Source of the DNA: Lactimicrobium massiliense
GTDB lineage: Bacteria > Bacillota_I > Bacilli_A > Erysipelotrichales > Erysipelotrichaceae
Direction of reading: 5' to 3'
DNA length: 64,000 bases
Assembly (NCBI RefSeq): GCF_900343155.1
Contig: NZ_OUNG01000006.1
Span: 1-64,000, forward strand
The notes beneath the pieces were generated by a model. That model was not told the origin of the DNA and did not search any database. It saw nothing but the letters and a program-made list of their open reading frames with translations. Positions 24,572-32,999 of this stretch are shown here, one piece after another. Positions within the stretch are counted from its first letter, which is position 1. Every line of letters starts with the position of its first letter. The translations under genes and the position numbers were made by a program.

Positions 24572-25345
24572 ATGACAAACAAAGAAAAGGCACTGGCTCT
24601 CATCGGCACATTCGCAAGCGGGGATACCACAAAAGCAAAGGAGCTCCTTGCTCCTGGCTACATTCAGCACAACCTCGCTTATGGCACAGGCGCTGACGCT
24701 TTCGCAGGCAGCGTTGCCTATCTTGCATCTGCTCCTGTAAAGACTACAGTCAATAACATCCGCGCTTTCGAGGACGGAGACAAGGTGTTCCTGCAGACGA
24801 TCTACAACTTTGCAGGAGCCGGTGAGCAGGTTGCTTTTGACATCTTCCGTTTTGATGCTGATGGCAAGATCGCTGAGCATTGGGACAATCTCGCAGCCAA
24901 GGCAGATCCTAATCCGTCCGGTCATACACAGGTTGACGGTTACGACTCATTGGAAGACCTAGATAAGACGGAAGAGAACCGTGAGCTCATCAAGAACTTC
25001 CTTCATGATGTCATGCAGGGCAAGGCACCCGAAAAGACACCTTCCTACTTTGACGGTGATACCTATATTCAGCACAACACAGGAATTGCTGACGGTCTAT
25101 CCGGTCTCGGCGCTGCTCTGGAGGCACTTGGAAAGCAGGGCATTCAGATGATCTATGACAAGGTTCATCAGGTCCTTGCACAGGGCAATTATGTGCTGGC
25201 TGTTTCCGAAGGTACCTTTGGCGGAGCTCCTACCTCGTACTACGATCTGTGGAGGATTGAGAACGGCAAGGTGGCAGAGCATTGGGATGTCATGGAAACC
25301 ATTGCTGACAAAGAGACCTGGCAGAACCAGAACGGCAAATTCTAA
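24572..25345 (+). CDS. Tandem SnoaL-like (NTF2-fold) protein
   Basis: A 257-residue protein made of two similar NTF2/SnoaL-like domains, about residues 1-110 and 130-250. The matching motifs are LLAPGYIQHNLAYGTGAD in the first and YFDGDTYIQHNTGIADG in the second, and both end with (K)IAEHWD or KVAEHWD. Single-domain homologues are predicted polyketide-cyclase-like or ester-binding proteins; no catalytic claim can be made. An excellent GAGGAGG site precedes ATG 24572. It sits under an Rrf2-type operator and just upstream of rrf2, so expression is probably inducible. Confidence 0.82.
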   Translation: MTNKEKALALIGTFASGDTTKAKELLAPGYIQHNLAYGTGADAFAGSVAYLASAPVKTTVNNIRAFEDGDKVFLQTIYNFAGAGEQVAFDIFRFDADGKIAEHWDNLAAKADPNPSGHTQVDGYDSLEDLDKTEENRELIKNFLHDVMQGKAPEKTPSYFDGDTYIQHNTGIADGLSGLGAALEALGKQGIQMIYDKVHQVLAQGNYVLAVSEGTFGGAPTSYYDLWRIENGKVAEHWDVMETIADKETWQNQNGKF

Positions 25346-25364
25346 TGTAACCTTTGAAATTACA
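25346..25364 (+). promoter_or_regulatory. Second copy of the Rrf2-type operator
   Basis: TGTAAC-N7-ATTACA, the same spacing as at 24464-24482, beginning directly after the stop of the SnoaL-like gene and about 40 nt before rrf2. Confidence 0.65.
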
Positions 25365-25402
25365 GTATGCATGATGTAGTATGGTGGCCGGAGGTGGTTT
25401 AT

Positions 25403-25843
25403 ATGCAGATATCGAGCAGATTTACCGTGGCTTTGCATATCTTCACCTGTGTGGATACGTTTAAGGATGAATATAAGGTTACGAGTGATTTTCTCGCAAG
25501 AAGCATAGGAACGAATCCGGTGATCATTCGAAAAATACTCACGCAGCTGCAAAGTGCAGGGCTTATCACAGTAGCAAGAGGAACCGGCGGAATCTCGCCA
25601 ACAAGAGAACTGTCGGAGATATCCTTCTATGATGTATATCAGGCCATAGAGCCTGTAGAGGGCGGAAACTTGTTCCGGTTCCATGAGAATCCGAGTCCGC
25701 AGTGTCCGGTAGGACGAAACATCCATGCTCTTTTGGATGACAAGCTGAAAGACATTCAAAACGCTATGGAAAATGAGATGAAAAAGTACACCATAGCGGA
25801 TTTAAGGACGGGACTGCAGGATATTCTCGCAAAAGAAGCCTGA
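25403..25843 (+). CDS. Rrf2-family transcriptional regulator
   Basis: A 146-residue winged-helix regulator. It has MQISSRFTVALHIFTCV, SDFLARSIGTNPVIIRKIL (recognition helix) and LITVARGTGGISPTRE (wing). The cysteine cluster that binds Fe-S in IscR/NsrR is absent (only two isolated Cys), so it belongs to the non-cluster YwnA/CymR-like group. GGAGGT precedes ATG 25403. It probably represses both itself and the SnoaL-like gene through the repeated TGTAAC-N7-ATTACA sites. Confidence 0.85.
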   Translation: MQISSRFTVALHIFTCVDTFKDEYKVTSDFLARSIGTNPVIIRKILTQLQSAGLITVARGTGGISPTRELSEISFYDVYQAIEPVEGGNLFRFHENPSPQCPVGRNIHALLDDKLKDIQNAMENEMKKYTIADLRTGLQDILAKEA

Positions 25844-25850
25844 CAAAACG

Positions 25851-25885
25851 GGACTCCGGGGCAGACAGCTTCGGAGTCCTTTTCT
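25851..25885 (+). terminator. Rho-independent terminator after rrf2
   Basis: GGACTCCG (25851-25858) pairs with CGGAGTCC (25872-25879), followed by TTTTC. Confidence 0.8.
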
Positions 25886-25899
25886 AAGGAGGCGTTAAA

Positions 25900-26523
25900 A
25901 TGACAGCAAAAGACTATCTTGACTATATAGTAAATGAAATACATCGAACGATTGTGGCAACCGTTGATGACGAAGGTCTTCCTGTTACGGCCGCAATCGA
26001 TATGATGGACAGTGATGAAAAGAGTTTGTATTTCCTTACAGCAAAGGGCAAAGGCTTTTATGACAGGCTGAAGAAACGAGAGTTTCTTGCTCTGACTGCA
26101 ATGAAGGGTGAGGATACAATGAGCAGCGTGGCTGTGTCTATCCGCGGGAAAGTTCGGGAGCTTGGATATGATAAGATCCCGGAACTGTTTGAGAAAAATC
26201 CATATATGCGCAAGATCTATCCCACCCAGGAGTCTATGCAGGCTCTGACGGTGTTCCAGATTTATGAGGGCAGCGGTGAGTGGTTCGATCTTTCAAAGAG
26301 ACCGATAGAGCGTGCTTCTTTTACATTTGGAGGAGTAAAGAAAAAGGCAGAAGGATATTTCATTACTGACACATGTATTGGCTGTGGAAGCTGTTCAGCG
26401 GTTTGTCCGCAGAATTGTATCATTCATGACAAAATACCGTTTGTAATTGAACAGGAACACTGTCTGCATTGTGGCAACTGTATGACGGCTTGTCCTGTAA
26501 ATGCGGTGGAAAGAAGGCAATAG
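25900..26523 (+). CDS. PNPOx-like flavoprotein fused to a 2x[4Fe-4S] ferredoxin
   Basis: The N-terminal split-barrel flavin domain (about residues 1-145) has the pyridoxamine-phosphate-oxidase-like pattern (IVATVDDEGLPVTAAIDMM). The C-terminal ferredoxin has two clusters: CIGCGSCSAVCP and CLHCGNCMTACP. Such fusions likely move electrons between a cluster pair and bound FMN or another cofactor; the substrate is unknown. The ATG follows an AAGGAGG site. It lies in tandem with a truncated macrodomain gene 1 nt downstream. Confidence 0.85.
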   Translation: MTAKDYLDYIVNEIHRTIVATVDDEGLPVTAAIDMMDSDEKSLYFLTAKGKGFYDRLKKREFLALTAMKGEDTMSSVAVSIRGKVRELGYDKIPELFEKNPYMRKIYPTQESMQALTVFQIYEGSGEWFDLSKRPIERASFTFGGVKKKAEGYFITDTCIGCGSCSAVCPQNCIIHDKIPFVIEQEHCLHCGNCMTACPVNAVERRQ

Positions 26524-26524
26524 C

Positions 26525-26908
26525 ATGAATGAGAAAATGACACAGGAACAGCGGCTGGATTATCTCGTGGAGGAATTCAAGAAAGACTCCGTCCAATACA
26601 AGGATTTTCAAACGCCGAATGACACCGAAGGGAAGCGGCGCATTCTCCGGTCGCTTATGAACATCCGTATGCCGAAGGCTCTTCCAGATGATGTACTCGC
26701 TGTTCAGGATCAATATCTGACAGGCAGAGCCGAAGAAAAAGGTATCGTGCGTCTTGCAGACATCCCGGTAATCCGTGATGGTCTGTCTGTTTGGCAGGGT
26801 GATATTACAAGGCTTGCTGTGGATGTTATCGTCAATGCTGCAAATTCTCAGATGCTGGGCTGCTTTATCCCTATGCACACCTGCATTGACAACCCGATAC
26901 TGAACTGA
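26525..26908 (+). pseudogene. Truncated macrodomain gene
   Basis: 127 codons matching the N-terminal half of the complete macrodomain protein encoded at 28133-28915. It contains MNIRMPK, LSVWQGDITRLAVDVIVNAA and NSQMLGCFIPMHTCIDN, then ends at TGA 26906-26908, losing the rest of the ADP-ribose pocket (the GEA and GVFxFP loops). It is a 3'-deleted paralogue, separated from the intact one by the five-HTH gene, suggesting duplication or replacement around that gene. Confidence 0.75.
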
Positions 26909-26973
26909 ATCACACACTTTGTATAAATATTATAAAGAGAGACATACGGACCTTGGTGGAGTTAGTGATTTCA

Positions 26974-28218
26974 ATGCCAGGACCATCCGTTCATGCAAGC
27001 CCCGGCGAAAAGCTGCGGTACTATCGCGAGTTGAAGCAGATGAGCCAGGAGGAACTGAGCCGAAAGCTCGGACATGACAATCTCTGGTATATTGTCAATC
27101 TGGAAAAGGGATTCAATCCGATTTTCTATGAGGATGCCGTGAGATTGGCCGAAGTTCTGAACATTGATCCGGAAGACCTGCTTACCGAATACACAAGATT
27201 CTGCAAGCCCGGCTACGGAGCAAGGATCAAGCGGATCCGGCATGAATATCAGGCCACGCAGGCGGAATTCTCTGAAATGGCAGATACGGAGCGTGCCCAT
27301 ATTGCAGTATGGGAATGTGAGTATCACAACATTCATCCGGAGTACAGCAGCTTCCTGAAACTCAAAAAACTGGCGGAAGATAAGTCAATTGACTTTCAGA
27401 AGCTGATCGATGATGAGGAATACTGCATCGATGATTATGAGCGGTTCATAAAGGCGGACATTCCGAAGAAAGTCCGGAATATCCGTTCTGCTTATGGCAT
27501 GTTCCAGCATGACTTCGCAAAGATGCTCGGATGCATTGATTCCGGAAGCGCAGTCAGTCAATGGGAGTCCGGAAAAGGCAAACCATTGCGAAAGACTTTC
27601 TACAAACTCCGCGATGCGGCAGTTGCCATCGGAATTGATATGGACAAGCTCAATGAAGATCCTGATTTTTACAGAGATGAATATGCTGAGTTTATCGAAA
27701 CAGACTGCGGTGATAAGATCAGGTACATCCGGCTGAAGCATGACTTATATATGGAACAGTTCGGTGAAATGCTTGGCGTCGCCGGAAGCACTGTCGGCCA
27801 ATGGGAGTCCGGAAACAGTATCCCGACAAAGGTTTGGTTTCCGGAGATAAAGAAAGCTGCCGAAAAGGTTGGAATCGATCTGGACAGTCTTAACGGACAT
27901 CCGGAAATCTATAAGGATCCATATACAGAACTGATCCAGAAGCAGGATTCCTCCGCATGGGTGAGAAGAATCAGAAAAGAGAGCGGTCTTACGATTGAAG
28001 ACTTTGCTCGTTACATCGGCGTGAGTACAACTGCCGTATGGCAGTGGGAAACAGATAAGAAATGCCGGAAACCGGGAAGACGGTCCTTTGACAAGATCGT
28101 TGAAATAGCAGTCATGAAAGGAATTGATATCTATGACACATGGAGAACAGAGACGGTGGCTGATCCAACAGCTGCTGGCGGAGGATCCGCAGTATCAGAA
28201 CATTCAGATACCAGATGA
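26974..28218 (+). CDS. Protein with five tandem XRE-type HTH domains
   Basis: A 414-residue protein. Five helix-turn-helix units follow one another: about residues 10-70 (MSQEELSRKLGHDN), 80-145 (TQAEFSEMADTERAHIAVWE), 163-228 (QHDFAKMLGCIDSGSAVSQW), 245-308 (EQFGEMLGVAGSTVGQWESG) and 327-390 (IEDFARYIGVSTTAVWQWET). The last three carry the W-E/T signature of Cro/C1 recognition. Five in one chain is unusual. ATG 26974 is used; TTG 26953 and GTG 26956 are alternatives. The 3' end overlaps the macrodomain gene by 86 nt, and the tail encoded there is low-complexity. Targets are unknown; the neighbour suggests control of the macrodomain gene. Confidence 0.75.
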   Translation: MPGPSVHASPGEKLRYYRELKQMSQEELSRKLGHDNLWYIVNLEKGFNPIFYEDAVRLAEVLNIDPEDLLTEYTRFCKPGYGARIKRIRHEYQATQAEFSEMADTERAHIAVWECEYHNIHPEYSSFLKLKKLAEDKSIDFQKLIDDEEYCIDDYERFIKADIPKKVRNIRSAYGMFQHDFAKMLGCIDSGSAVSQWESGKGKPLRKTFYKLRDAAVAIGIDMDKLNEDPDFYRDEYAEFIETDCGDKIRYIRLKHDLYMEQFGEMLGVAGSTVGQWESGNSIPTKVWFPEIKKAAEKVGIDLDSLNGHPEIYKDPYTELIQKQDSSAWVRRIRKESGLTIEDFARYIGVSTTAVWQWETDKKCRKPGRRSFDKIVEIAVMKGIDIYDTWRTETVADPTAAGGGSAVSEHSDTR

Positions 28219-28915
28219 TATCCAGGAACAGAAAAATCTTCTGAGAGCGCTGATGAACGTCCGCATGCCGAAGAAGATCAGCAAACAATTCCTTGACGTT
28301 CAGGACGAGTATCTGCAGGCAGAAATCGAAGCGGAAGGGATCATAGACGTGGACGACCTGAAGCCTTTCGGAAGTGATCCGAAGATCTATCTCTGGCAGG
28401 GTGACATCACAAGACTTAAAGTAGATGCCATCGTGAATCCGGCAAACAGCAAGATGTTAGGTTGCTTCCAACCTTTACATAATTGCGCGGATAACATCAT
28501 CAATACCAAGGCCGGGATAGCCTTGAGGCTTGAGATGAATCGCATTATGACGATTCAGGGACATGATGAGCCGACCGGCGAGGCTAAGATCACTTCCGGT
28601 TTCAATCTGCCGGCCAAGCATATCCTTCATACGGTCGGTCCGATCTGCTATACAGGCGTACCTGGTACAAGGGAGAAGGCACAGCTGGCTTCCTGCTATC
28701 GTTCCTGCTATACACTGGCTGCGGATTCCGGATGCAAGTCTATTGCCTTCCTTTGCATTTCAACCGGTGTGTTCATGTTCCCGAATAAACCGGCTGCTGA
28801 AATAGCGGTGAAGACAGTGAAGGAATGTATGGCTGAAGATCCACGCATTGAAAAAGTGGTTTTCACAGTCATGAAGGATCTGGACAGGAACTATTACGAA
28901 AATCTGCTGAAGTAA
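28133..28915 (+). CDS. Macrodomain protein-ADP-ribose hydrolase (Zn-macro type)
   Basis: A 260-residue macrodomain enzyme. LWQGDITRLKVDAIVNPANS binds ADP-ribose, followed by MLGCFQPLHNCADNIINTKAG, whose Cys and His residues suit the zinc-dependent macrodomain subgroup; TGEAKITSGFNLPAKHILHT and STGVFMFPNKPAAEIA complete the pocket. The family removes ADP-ribose from proteins and in Firmicutes often pairs with SirTM sirtuins, which are not present here. ATG 28133 lies inside the HTH gene with AAAGGA upstream. It is followed by a terminator. Confidence 0.85.
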   Translation: MTHGEQRRWLIQQLLAEDPQYQNIQIPDDIQEQKNLLRALMNVRMPKKISKQFLDVQDEYLQAEIEAEGIIDVDDLKPFGSDPKIYLWQGDITRLKVDAIVNPANSKMLGCFQPLHNCADNIINTKAGIALRLEMNRIMTIQGHDEPTGEAKITSGFNLPAKHILHTVGPICYTGVPGTREKAQLASCYRSCYTLAADSGCKSIAFLCISTGVFMFPNKPAAEIAVKTVKECMAEDPRIEKVVFTVMKDLDRNYYENLLK

Positions 28916-28942
28916 CCAGACAATTGAATATTTTGGATATAG

Positions 28943-28980
28943 ACGGTCTCGAGCTGCAAAAGGTTCGGGGCCGTTTTTTA
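28943..28980 (+). terminator. Rho-independent terminator after macrodomain gene
   Basis: ACGGTCTCGA (28943-28952) pairs with TCGGGGCCGT (two wobble pairs), followed by a run of six T. Confidence 0.75.
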
Positions 28981-29017
28981 TTGCCAAACATACTGACAAA
29001 GGAAGGAGGAATGACTC

Positions 29018-29785
29018 ATGGCAGTCTTCCGGGTGAAGAAAAACAAAAACTTTACCACAATGTGCAACATCCATCTCCGTGACAAGAACCTGTCCCTCAA
29101 GGCAAAAGGAATGCTCTCGATTTTCCTGAGCCTTCCGGATGAATGGCATTACTCCGTCAAGGGTCTTGCCGAGATCTGTCAGGAAGGTCCTGACTGCATC
29201 CGAAGCGTCCTGAAGGAACTGGAAGCGGCGGGGTATCTGAGACGCAGACGTACCCGCAGGGAGAACGGGCAGCTCGGCGATGCGGAGTATCTGATCTATG
29301 AGACACCGCAGCATGATGCTGATGGTGACGATACTAATGAAGCTTCTCCTGCTCAGGCTGCATCTGGGAAGGAATCACCTGTGCAGGAAAATCCAGTGCA
29401 GGCGGAACCTGTATTGGAGGACACGACAGGAATAAAGAAAGACGAAGTAAGTACAGAAAAATCAAATACTAATCCATTAAATACAGATCAATCAAAGAAA
29501 GAGAGAGGAGAAAGCGCCCGTCACAGATATGGGCAGTATGAAAATGTCCTTCTGAGTGATGATGATCTGGAAAAGCTGAAAACAGAATTCCCGAACGATT
29601 ACACAGAGAGGATCGACAATCTGTCGGAATACATGGCATCGACGGGCAGGTCTTACAAAAATCACCTGGTCACGATCCGGAGATGGTCCAGGAGGGATAC
29701 CGGCAGGAAGCCGGTTTATCGACAGCCATCTTCTCCTGCCTATAGTCCTGACCGATACGAAACGACGAAAAGGAGAAGCTTATGA
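29018..29785 (+). CDS. Conjugative-element replication initiator-like HTH protein
   Basis: A 255-residue protein. The N-terminal winged helix (about 1-95: FTTMCNIHLRDKNLSLKAKG, then SVKGLAEICQEGPDCIRSVL) is that of RepA-like helix-turn-helix proteins at the left end of Bacillota conjugative elements. A Gln/Glu/Pro-rich linker follows, then a DnaD-like tail (LLSDDDLEKLKTEFPNDY). It probably acts with the downstream IstB/DnaC-like ATPase in element replication. It overlaps that gene by 4 nt. It is the first gene of the element backbone. Confidence 0.75.
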   Translation: MAVFRVKKNKNFTTMCNIHLRDKNLSLKAKGMLSIFLSLPDEWHYSVKGLAEICQEGPDCIRSVLKELEAAGYLRRRRTRRENGQLGDAEYLIYETPQHDADGDDTNEASPAQAASGKESPVQENPVQAEPVLEDTTGIKKDEVSTEKSNTNPLNTDQSKKERGESARHRYGQYENVLLSDDDLEKLKTEFPNDYTERIDNLSEYMASTGRSYKNHLVTIRRWSRRDTGRKPVYRQPSSPAYSPDRYETTKRRSL

Positions 29786-30642
29786 CAGAGGTAAATGCAA
29801 TTCTGGGAGCGATGGCTGAACAGAACAGGATGGAGCCGGAGAAAATTCCTGAGGGCACATACAAAGCTGAAGATGGTCTGCTTCACTGCAAGGTCTGCAA
29901 GCAACCGGTGCAGCACCGGCTTGAAATCTGCGGCAAGGTCCACCTTGTCCGGTGCCTGTGCCAATGCGATGAGGAACGGATGAAACGGCAAGAGGAGGAA
30001 GAGCGCCGACAGAAGGAGCGCATGTACATTGCCTCGTTAAAGGCAAACGGGATCCAGGAACAGTATTTCTACTCCTGGACATTCCAGAATGCTGAACAGA
30101 ACAACGATATCCGGATGGCACGGCGGTACGTGGATCAATGGGAACAGGTTAAAGAGAAAAACCTAGGATTGATCCTATGGGGCGGCGTCGGGACCGGCAA
30201 GACCTATATCGCAGCGTGCATTGCCAATGCTCTGATTGAGAAGAAGGTGCCGGTGCTGATGACAAACTTCTCCAAGGTACTGAATCAGATGGGGGCGCTG
30301 TACTCGGGAGAACGATACAAGTACATCTCAGACTTTTCAAAATTTCCATTGCTGATCATTGATGATCTCGGCGTGGAGAGAAGCACCGAATATGTCCGGG
30401 AACAGATCTTTGCCATCATCGATGAGCGGTATAAAGCAAACCTGCCGCTGATCGTGACGACCAACCTGACGATCGATGAGCTAAGCAATCCGAAGGATGT
30501 CCCCGATGCCAGAATCTACAGCCGGCTTCTGGAGATGTGTGCTCCGGTTCAGATCAGAGGATCGGACCGCCGGCAGAAAGTCGGGGATGCGAAGATCGAT
30601 CTGGCAAAGCAGATGCTGTTTGAAAGCGAGGTGAATCGATGA
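29782..30642 (+). CDS. DnaC/IstB-like ATPase
   Basis: A 286-residue AAA+ ATPase. The N-terminal zinc-binding part has CKVCKQPV and CLCQC. The Walker A motif GGVGTGKT is at about residues 134-141 and Walker B reads LLIIDDLGVE. Helicase-loader type; it probably loads a replicative helicase on the element together with the preceding initiator-like protein. Its stop overlaps the parA start (ATGA). Confidence 0.85.
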   Translation: MTEVNAILGAMAEQNRMEPEKIPEGTYKAEDGLLHCKVCKQPVQHRLEICGKVHLVRCLCQCDEERMKRQEEEERRQKERMYIASLKANGIQEQYFYSWTFQNAEQNNDIRMARRYVDQWEQVKEKNLGLILWGGVGTGKTYIAACIANALIEKKVPVLMTNFSKVLNQMGALYSGERYKYISDFSKFPLLIIDDLGVERSTEYVREQIFAIIDERYKANLPLIVTTNLTIDELSNPKDVPDARIYSRLLEMCAPVQIRGSDRRQKVGDAKIDLAKQMLFESEVNR

Positions 30643-31466
30643 AGAACAGTACGGAAATCATATCAATCGTCAATCAGAAAGGGGGAACAGCCAAAACTAC
30701 GACGGCGGAGAATCTGGGAATAGGGCTTGCGAGGGAAGGCAAACGAGTCCTTCTTGTTGATACGGATCCTCAGGCGTCTTTAACCATTGCTCTAGGCCAC
30801 CCGAATCCGGATGACCTGCCGGTCACTCTGACGGAGCTTATGAATTACACAATGGATGAGACGCTGATCGATCCGGGAGCCGGTATTCTTCACCACGAAG
30901 AAGGTGTTGATCTGGTTCCGGCGAATATTTCCTTGGCAGGACTGGAAGTTTCTCTGGTCAATACCATGAACCGCGAGCGGATTCTGAAGCAGCTGCTGGA
31001 TCAGATTAAGTCCAATTACGACTATATCCTGCTGGACTGCATGCCGTCTTTGGGCTTGATGACAGTCAATGCCCTGGCATCTTCTACCAGTGCCCTGATA
31101 CCGGTGCAGGCAAATTATCTGTCGGCCAAAGGTCTGGAGCAGCTTCTCGGAACCATCAATAAGGTCAAACGTCAGATCAATCCGAAGCTGAAGATTGAGG
31201 GTGTGCTGCTGACGATGGTGGATAACCGGACCAATTACAACAGGGAGATCAGTGCACTGATCCGGGATACCTACGGAGGACACATCAGGATCTTCCAGAC
31301 AGAAATTCCCAGATCGATCAGAGCTGCTGAAATTTCAGCAGAAGGGAAAAGCATCTTTGCTTATGACCCGAAAGGCAAGGTCGCCGATGCATATGGAAAA
31401 CTCACGAAGGAGGTGATGATGAATGCAGAGAAAAGGCGCAAACGTGAGCTTGAAGAGTGTCGATGA
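30639..31466 (+). CDS. parA: ParA-family partition ATPase
   Basis: A 275-residue ParA/Soj-like protein. The deviant Walker A KGGTAKTT (residues 14-21), VDTDPQAS and the switch segment LLDCMPSLGLMT are intact. It partitions the excised circular element together with the ParB protein encoded next. The gene overlaps parB by 44 nt, indicating coupling. Confidence 0.9.
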   Translation: MKNSTEIISIVNQKGGTAKTTTAENLGIGLAREGKRVLLVDTDPQASLTIALGHPNPDDLPVTLTELMNYTMDETLIDPGAGILHHEEGVDLVPANISLAGLEVSLVNTMNRERILKQLLDQIKSNYDYILLDCMPSLGLMTVNALASSTSALIPVQANYLSAKGLEQLLGTINKVKRQINPKLKIEGVLLTMVDNRTNYNREISALIRDTYGGHIRIFQTEIPRSIRAAEISAEGKSIFAYDPKGKVADAYGKLTKEVMMNAEKRRKRELEECR

Positions 31467-32352
31467 CCTTTTCTCCACGCAGGAAGAAAGAGATACGACA
31501 GAGCATGTGCAGGAGATTCCGCTTTCCGAGCTGCATCCCTTCAAAGATCATCCTTTCAAAGTACTGGATGATGAGGCGATGCAGAAAACGGTTGAAAGCA
31601 TCCGTGAGTACGGAGTTCTTACGCCAGCGATTGCAAGACCAAGACCGGAAGGAGGCTATGAGCTGATCTCCGGACACCGAAGGCACCATGCTTCTGAACT
31701 TGCCGGCAAAGAAACAATGCCCGTCATTGTAAGGAACATGGATGACGATGCTGCAACGATTCTCATGGTCGATTCCAACCTGCAGCGAGAGGAAATCCTG
31801 CCGAGTGAACGAGCCAAAGCCTATAAAATGAAGCTGGAAGCTTTGAAGCATCAGGGAGAACGTAGGGATTTAACTTCGGGCCAACTTGGCCCGAAGTTAG
31901 ATACTAAGAGATCAAACGAAATAGTAGCGGATCAAGCTGGTCAGAGTGTGAAGCAAGTCCAGCGCTTTATCCGTCTGACAAACCTTATCCCTGAACTCCA
32001 GGACATGGTCGATGAGAAGAAGATTTCCTTCAATCCTGCCGTTGAGCTTTCTTACCTGACACCGGAGGAACAGAAGATGTTTGCGGAGGCTATGGAAGCT
32101 TCACAGATCGCTCCTTCACTTTCCCAGGCACAGCGCATGAAGAAAATGAGCCAACAGGGACAGCTGACCCAGGAATCGATGGAGGATATGCTGTCGGAGG
32201 ACAAGAAAGCACCGCTGGATCGGGTGGTATTTGATCAGAGCCAGATCCGGAAGTATTTCCCTAAGTCCTATACGACGAAGCAGATGCAGGAAAAGATCAT
32301 CCAGCTGCTGGAGCAATGGCAGCGCAAGCAGCAAAGAGATATGGAACGCTGA
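31423..32352 (+). CDS. parB: ParB-family partition protein
   Basis: A 309-residue ParB/Spo0J-like protein. The N-terminal CTPase domain has the boxes IPLSELHPFKDHPFKV and ELISGHRRHHAS (GxRRxxA-like). The central HTH is near IVADQAGQSVKQVQRFIRLT. It binds a parS-like centromere and spreads. Start ATG 31423 lies inside parA. No parS site was identified by eye. Confidence 0.88.
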   Translation: MQRKGANVSLKSVDDLFSTQEERDTTEHVQEIPLSELHPFKDHPFKVLDDEAMQKTVESIREYGVLTPAIARPRPEGGYELISGHRRHHASELAGKETMPVIVRNMDDDAATILMVDSNLQREEILPSERAKAYKMKLEALKHQGERRDLTSGQLGPKLDTKRSNEIVADQAGQSVKQVQRFIRLTNLIPELQDMVDEKKISFNPAVELSYLTPEEQKMFAEAMEASQIAPSLSQAQRMKKMSQQGQLTQESMEDMLSEDKKAPLDRVVFDQSQIRKYFPKSYTTKQMQEKIIQLLEQWQRKQQRDMER

Positions 32353-32447
32353 AACAAAGAGGACAAGTGAATATGATTTGAAACACGCAGCTATCTCAAA
32401 AGGGACGCTGCTTATTTTTACCCAAATCCAGAAAGGAGACCTAGAGA

Positions 32448-32981
32448 ATGATGAACCAGAATACCAAAACCGGCATGGCGACAGAGGCTGATATTGCAGT
32501 GCAGCTTTACCGAATCGCCGAAACATTAGAGGAGCTTTTGGATGTGATGAAAGATCAGAGCATCTGTGACTACTGCAGGGATGATTCCGATATGGAAGCG
32601 TGCCTGGACAGGCTTTTATCCTCGCCGCATAAAAGACCATCGCCGGATGAAATCTTTGCAATTGCGATCGATCCGGCAAAGCAGCCGGAGAAAGTTCCGA
32701 TCAGCAGGCTTGAGGAATACGAAACATTCACAGAGAGCGATGAAGTCATTTTTGAAATTCCCGATACCGATATGGCAGTTTCCTGCAGCATCGGCGATCT
32801 GATAGAGATCGGCGGCCATCAATATCTGTTCGGGCAGGGACTGGTGGTCCTGCTGGAACCGAATGCCGAGCTGCGCGCCTTTCAGGAGAAGGATTTCCAG
32901 AAACTACTCGGTTACCTGAATTGTGTTAAGAGGACGATTCTCTGCGGCTCAGCGAAGAAAGACGTATATCGGCTCAAATAA
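32448..32981 (+). CDS. Conjugative-element hypothetical protein
   Basis: A 177-residue protein. The N-terminal part is helical with CDYCRDDSDMEACLDRL; the C-terminal part (from about residue 90) is strand-rich with SDEVIFEIPDTDMAVSCSIG. No family was recognised. An AAAGGAG site precedes the ATG. Location between parB and the DUF5688 gene marks it as an element backbone gene. Confidence 0.6.
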   Translation: MMNQNTKTGMATEADIAVQLYRIAETLEELLDVMKDQSICDYCRDDSDMEACLDRLLSSPHKRPSPDEIFAIAIDPAKQPEKVPISRLEEYETFTESDEVIFEIPDTDMAVSCSIGDLIEIGGHQYLFGQGLVVLLEPNAELRAFQEKDFQKLLGYLNCVKRTILCGSAKKDVYRLK

Positions 32982-32999
32982 ATAAGGAGGGGTCAACAG

